DNA of 64,000 nt from Aquatica leii (taxonomy: Eukaryota > Arthropoda > Insecta > Coleoptera > Lampyridae). The stretch lies in contig CM069433.1 of assembly GCA_035610365.1 (NCBI GenBank), positions 80,324,236 to 80,388,235 of the forward strand. Reading direction: 5' to 3'. Every line of letters begins with the position of its first letter. The first letter of the stretch is position 1. The position numbers and the translations under genes were made by a program. The notes under the pieces were generated by a model, which saw only the letters and a program-made list of their open reading frames with translations, did not search any database and was not told where the DNA came from. Positions 58,850 through 64,000 of the stretch are shown here, in pieces.

Positions 58850-61767
58850 CTTTCTCAATTGCAGTTGATAAAATTGAAAAAAAAATTATTACACTGTCAA
58901 CTACTGTCTTGGAGTAATAATTAAAACACAATTAAACAAAACTAACATTGTCATGCTAACTATCTATGTCTTTTTGATTGATACCATCCAAAAAGAATAC
59001 TGTTATGGTTTTAGCTTACTTGTTTATTATGAATACTTAAACGGGAAATAAGTTTTGAGTGTGTTGTATTGAATTTCGCTAATTAATAAATTGTATGAAT
59101 TATGAAATCATTAAATAACGAATACATAGTAAACTATAAAAGAAATTGCAAAACAGAATGTAGTATATACTTTATGATAACCAATATTACGACGTATTTC
59201 CTGTCAAAAAAGTATGCTCGTTGTTAGGAAATTAGCACTGATCTATCTGTTGGTCAGCTTTGTTAATTGTTGTAGATTACTGCAAACTCTTGGTTTGACG
59301 TTATAGTGATGTTGCCATGCTGTACTTAAGTTTCTATAAAGTCCAAGGTTTCGTTTATCTAGTGCTTATAAGAATCTTACCACTTTTTTATTGTGAATTA
59401 ATTTCTGAAGAACAAAAACTGCGTCAAAATGAATTAACAACTATTGTTATGTAGTAATTTGTACAATATAAATAGTTATATGCAAGTTACAAAATGATTG
59501 TATCAGAAAAGTAATAAAGAAACAATATTTTTATAAATCGGTAATATTCGAAATTTGTGGACATTTAAAACCTTCACCAACCACAACTTTAATGTGTGAT
59601 ATTGTAAGTAGTGATAAGTCACGTTTGCTTCTTCGATAACCTAAAACGTCAGCTGACGAATTTTCACTAGTAACACTGAAAAGTGTCTTAAATAACAAAT
59701 ATCAATAAATATAAATTTGTTTACTTCCAACAAATTAAAATACGAAAAAAGCAGTAGAAATTTATTAACATTTTAAATATTTTGACGTGGTAACCTATGC
59801 TTATAAGTCTCGTTGCGTGATTCAGATACGTAGTTAAATTAAGCTTAAAATTAATTTATCATCAATTTACATATTTATTTCGTCAGCATATCAAACATTA
59901 AGATTAAAAACATAATTTAAAAAAATTAACTACTTCAATAATAATAAAGCGCATCATCAGCAATTTTGGTTTATAATGACATCTTATCTCTAACGATCAT
60001 ATAAGTGCACAACTCTGAAAACATTCGTACTGCTAAAGAAACACCATCAGTATCAAGTTTTAAATTATTTAAAAAAGTAATAAAAACAAAAAAATATAAA
60101 ATCAAATTACATTTAAAAAAAAATTGACATTCTCAAAAAATAAGTGTGCGGTGAGACGATTACATTAGAAATTGGAATAAATTTAAATCAAACCCGATAT
60201 ATCATGGCAACCTAACTTGTAAAATCAGTACATAATACAATATTTGTAAGATATTGTACTGACTGTTTGTAGCGACATCAGTTGGTGCACATAATTTATA
60301 AAGAGAAGCGCACGATGAAGAAAGTCGTGTTTCACACTTATTAGTACGCAGTTGAGCATCTTTCAGTAAATACTGCAATCAACCATTACGGTTTCAATAA
60401 ATGTCTTAAAGTAATTATAAACAAGTTATTTATACGTATAAATATAGTTGTTTTTAAACGTCTTAGATTTGCTACTTATTCTAATATTTATAAGATATTA
60501 AATTGCAATCTCTTTTTGAAATAAATGTTAAATAACCTATGTTTACTTTTATATCATCTAACGCTCAATTTTTAATGAGGTTTACTATGATTTATTAACC
60601 GTGTGATTTTCGACGCATCTTACTTAGATAAGTATGTTTCATTGTAAATAACAACGTTGGTACTTTATTTATCATCGGTTATTGAAATACAAGTTTTTTA
60701 TAGCATTTCTCTAGAAATATACCTATTATGTGTGTGTTTATAATCATGTTTCGACTATTAAAGTAGTTTAAAACAAAACTGTTCAAGTGGGTAACTAATA
60801 AAATTTAGCCTGGTCTTTGATGTGTCGATTGAAACTCAATTAAAAAAAAGCGCTAAACAAGGAAAAAGATAAACTACAAATGCTGGTTTTTATTTGACGA
60901 AGCTTAAAGTATATAAATCAAATAACACAAGTTTAACAACGTGTATATTTATTGCAACGGCAACATAAAAAAAATAAAAGAACAATAAGAAAAAATAATA
61001 TATAACAACTAATGGTTTGCAAACAATATTACAGTAAAGCTAGGAACCCTTAAATTAAACAACACTTCGCACTCATAAGCAATAAACGGTTTAACTTTGT
61101 ATTCAGTAAATTTAAGCCAATCATGTGTGATGAATACCATAAAATAATTATTGCAAAAGTACGAAAAGGTTGCGCACGTTAATAACAGACGTATAGGTAT
61201 GTCTAGTTGTTTGTGCATACGACTGACACCAAAACCAGCAATTAAATAATAAAAGGTACTTTCTCAGCGTTTCTAATATGCGATCAGGTAATGGCATATC
61301 CAAAATATCCCCCTAAAGTTGGTGAAACATAAACTGAGACAAATGCAGTCATGCGATTAAAACCAAAGTGCGCTAAGCTTCTAAACATTGTTTAAACTAT
61401 ATTAACAGGTGTCTCACTAATTCTTCGTGATTATTTACTCCAACAGAAACTATATAAACGTTGGTGTTAGTTTGCCTATCTAATGTAACTTAGTAGCTGA
61501 CATGATTGACAAGTAACTAATATGGTTTAGTTTTCGTATTTGTATATGCTTTATTTATCGACTCAAAGAGAAAGTAATATTCTGAACTAACAAACACGTG
61601 CGGGTGACCAAACTTGCTGTGATAATAAAAAAATTACATTTTGCCGTAAAATATAAATGCACTTTTGCCCCAGCAATTCTTTTACATTCTTTACATGTAA
61701 AACATCGAAATTATATAAGTTTAACTTTATTCATTGCCATTTGGCTTACAAATTTTGGTCGTGTTAT
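58850..61767. other. Spacer, nothing firm
   Basis: No transposon ends or genes supported. On the minus strand a 35-codon ATG frame near 61390-61285 (FGFNRMTAFVSVYVSPTLGG) and a 69-codon frame at 61218-61009 have hydrophobic, membrane-like composition but no recognised motif. Confidence 0.35.
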
Positions 61768-64000
61768 TACATTACATATATATTACATTTTCTTATCCCT
61801 TCTCCTCCCTTAACTTTTTCCTCCTGTTCCATACTTCCTCCATCCATTCCACTCCTTTTCCGTTTTCATCTAAGATATCCACTGTTTTCATCCCCTCTTC
61901 TCTTAATTCCCTGCATCTCTTTCTCATGTGGTTAATGTCTTCCCTTTCTTCTCCACATAGCCTGCACAACTTTTCTGGTTCTTCTCTCTCCAATATTTGT
62001 TCCTAGCTCTCGTTGCCACATCTGAACCTTGCCACCATTTTTTTTCCTGTTGTTGCTTTTGTCTCATTGTCTTTTAAATATTCCGGCACCCCTTCACCCT
62101 TGATATCTTTATAATTTCTATTATATCTGCTTTCTTTTTATCTTTGTCCATCTCTCTTGTTTTTCGATGTCTCTATCTCTCCTTATTATTTCTTTTCTTG
62201 TCCCTACCCCTCTTCTCTTAATCTCCACTTCTTCACTCGCGTACCCGTTTCTTTTGTAATACTCTTCTCTGCCCTCCTGCCCCTACTTCACTTGCTCCTC
62301 CCTTTATCTCTTTCCAACATTCTTGCAGAATTTTGCAATTTGTTCTCTCCTCATTTCTTCCTCGTATTTTATTGCTCTTTCCTGTCTCAATCCTTATTTT
62401 TCTATCTGAACCTCCTCTCTCACAATATATCCCGGTGTATCCCTGTCCAATCCTAACACCCATCTCCAGTATTTTCCTTGTAGCCCTCTACTCTCTCCCT
62501 CCACTCCTTCCAGCCCCATATTTCCGCTCCATACATTACCACCCCCTTTATTAATTTTTCGAACAGCAATTTTCTTTTTTTTATGACCATCTTAAATACT
62601 CTTTCCCCCACACCCCAGACTTGTCCTATTAGCCTGTTTCCTTTCTTCACCCTTTCCTTTATGTGTTCTCCCTCTTTATTATCCTGTTTCATCGTGTAGC
62701 CCAGGTATGTAAATTCCTTCACTTGTTGCACTTTCTCATCACTCCATCTGCACTCCCCTCTTTTTCTTTTCCCCCTCCTTTTCTAACTATCATTATCTTT
62801 GTTTTCTCCGTGTTTACTTCCATTTCTTTTTTCATATATATATTTCTCTAGCGTCTTCATCATCTCTTTCATTTCCTTTTCCTCCTTAGCCACCAGCACT
62901 ATGTCATCCGCATCCGCCAACGACCATACCTTAGCTTTCCCTACCACTATCCCTCCTGTCTGTTGTCCTCTCATTGTCTCTTCCAGATCCCCCGTATATA
63001 ACGAGAACAGGCGGGCTCAGTGGACATCCCTGCCTCAACCCTCTCTTTGTTATGAATTTCTCACTCTCTTCCCCATTCACTTTAACCCTGCTTCTCGTTT
63101 CTTCGTATATTTCCTCTATTCTTTGTATTAATCTGTCATTGATTTTTTTTCTTTTCATATATTCCCACAGCTTTTCTCTATTCACTTTGTCAAAAGCAGC
63201 TTTTAGGTCCACGAATAGTGCTACCATTTTGCCTCTCTTTTTCTAGTTCTTTATTTGCTAAGTGTTTCATTATATATATGTTGTCTATCGCCCTTTTTCC
63301 TTTTCTGAATCCCGGCTTGTCCGTCTGGTACCAAACTTTTTCCTCTATTTCCTTCTGTAATCTTTCCTGCAGTATTGTCGCGTACAATTTGTATGCCCGA
63401 GCTCAATAATGTTACCCCTCTATAATTCTCGACTTTATTTTTTTCGCCTTTTTTTATGTTTTGGGCATATTATCCCTCTCTCCATCTCTCTGGAAATCCT
63501 TCCCTTTCCATATTTTGTTTATTATTTCCGTCATCCTTTTGCTACATTTTCTCCCCGTATATCCACTCTTCTCCTTGTGTCCCGTCTTCTCCTGTTGCCT
63601 TTCCTTTTTTTATATTCTTTATCGCCTCTATTACTTCTTCCTCCTTATTCTATCCCTATCTCCTTCTTCTTGACTTACTACCGCGTCTTTCCTTTTTTCT
63701 TTTTCCTGCTTTTGTTCTTCCCCTCCCATCAGGTTCCGAAAATATGTCTCCCATTCTTTCATTTTTATTCCTTTTGTCGTCTTGTTTTTTTCCTCTGCTT
63801 CTTTAGGTACTTCCATACATCTTCTTCCGTTTTTATTCTTTTAATCTGCTCCTCTTGTTTCTTTTGTTTTCCTCCTTCTTTCTGTCGCATGTTTTTTTGT
63901 ATATTTTTACTGCTTATTTGTATTCTTCGTTTTCTTTCTTCCCTTTTTTTCCACTGTCTTAATGCTCTTCTTGCATTTTTCTTTGCTTCCTTGCATTCCT
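61768..64000 (-). pseudogene. LINE ORF2 (reverse transcriptase), runs off window
   Basis: The minus strand is purine-rich and encodes, in order from the window edge: a Lys/Glu/Arg-rich linker with KMKEWETYFRNLMGG (63816-63631); PGFRKGKRAIDNIYIMKHL (63387-63190); the RT block ALFVDLKAAFDKVNREKLW and GLRQGCPLSP (63227-62931); WSLADADDIVLVAKEEKEM (62974-62783), where the usual YADD is DADD; EFTYLGYTMKQDNKEGEHI (62731-62453); and a C-terminal CRLCGEEREDINHMRKRC zinc knuckle (61993-61793). Single-base indels break it into at least six frames. The upstream endonuclease part lies beyond 64000. The 3' side ends near 61768 in a TAATGTAATA-type tail. The protein would copy its own RNA at a nicked target. 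The style is close to LINEs I remember from ant and other insect genomes. Confidence 0.88.

Noticed and set aside
61598..63806. Many plus-strand open frames rich in Ser, Pro, Phe and Leu
   Set aside because: They are antisense shadows of the purine-rich LINE coding strand.

Overview
This window looks like very A+T-rich (about three-quarters A+T by eye) intergenic DNA from an animal, most likely an insect. Signs of this are multi-exon candidate genes with canonical introns, a P-element/THAP transposase, piggyBac, PIF/Harbinger, Helitron, several Tc1/mariner-type elements and a non-LTR retrotransposon of a type common in insects. I found no rRNA, tRNA or CRISPR features and no convincing intact host gene. 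Almost every recognisable coding signal is a decayed mobile-element gene. Many inactivating stops fit C-to-T or G-to-A changes (Gln, Arg or Trp codons turned into stops). All identifications come from reading translated frames by eye; no database search was run.

Layout. 0-10 kb: a piggyBac relic (minus), a foldback repeat near 4.3 kb, an old copy of the LINE that also fills the right end of the window (6.9-7.7 kb, minus), a Mutator-like relic (8.4 kb) and the N-terminal part of another transposase (9.4 kb). 10-20 kb: a tandem duplication with a period of about 322 bp (12.6-13.3 kb), a hammerhead-ribozyme-like motif (16.4 kb, minus), and an integrase-core pseudogene (18.3-19.4 kb, minus) whose intron carries a LINE 3' fragment and whose upstream edge meets a 20-bp minisatellite. 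20-30 kb: a more GC-rich island of unknown origin (20.8-22.1 kb), a short Helitron, a TIR element carrying a candidate two-exon 46-residue ORF, and an internally deleted Helitron.

32-38 kb: a complete Tc1/mariner-type element with long TIRs, a small hammerhead-bearing Penelope-like insertion with flanking 13-bp repeats, and a Cys-rich relic gene split by a 1-kb mariner-like element, whose reading frame rejoins when the element is subtracted. 38-45 kb is nearly featureless. 45-52 kb: two parts of a PIF/Harbinger transposase either side of a P-element transposase pseudogene. 54-59 kb: a Tc1 element about twice the usual length carrying an extra segment of about 1.8 kb with a possible spliced ORF and facing tRNA-like boxes, then a second Tc1/mariner-type pseudogene (minus). 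61.8-64 kb: a relatively fresh LINE, minus strand, running off the window.

These units do not form a pathway. The window is a layered record of insertions. The most informative places are the nested junctions, the hammerhead motifs and the two candidate spliced ORFs carried inside TIR-bounded elements.
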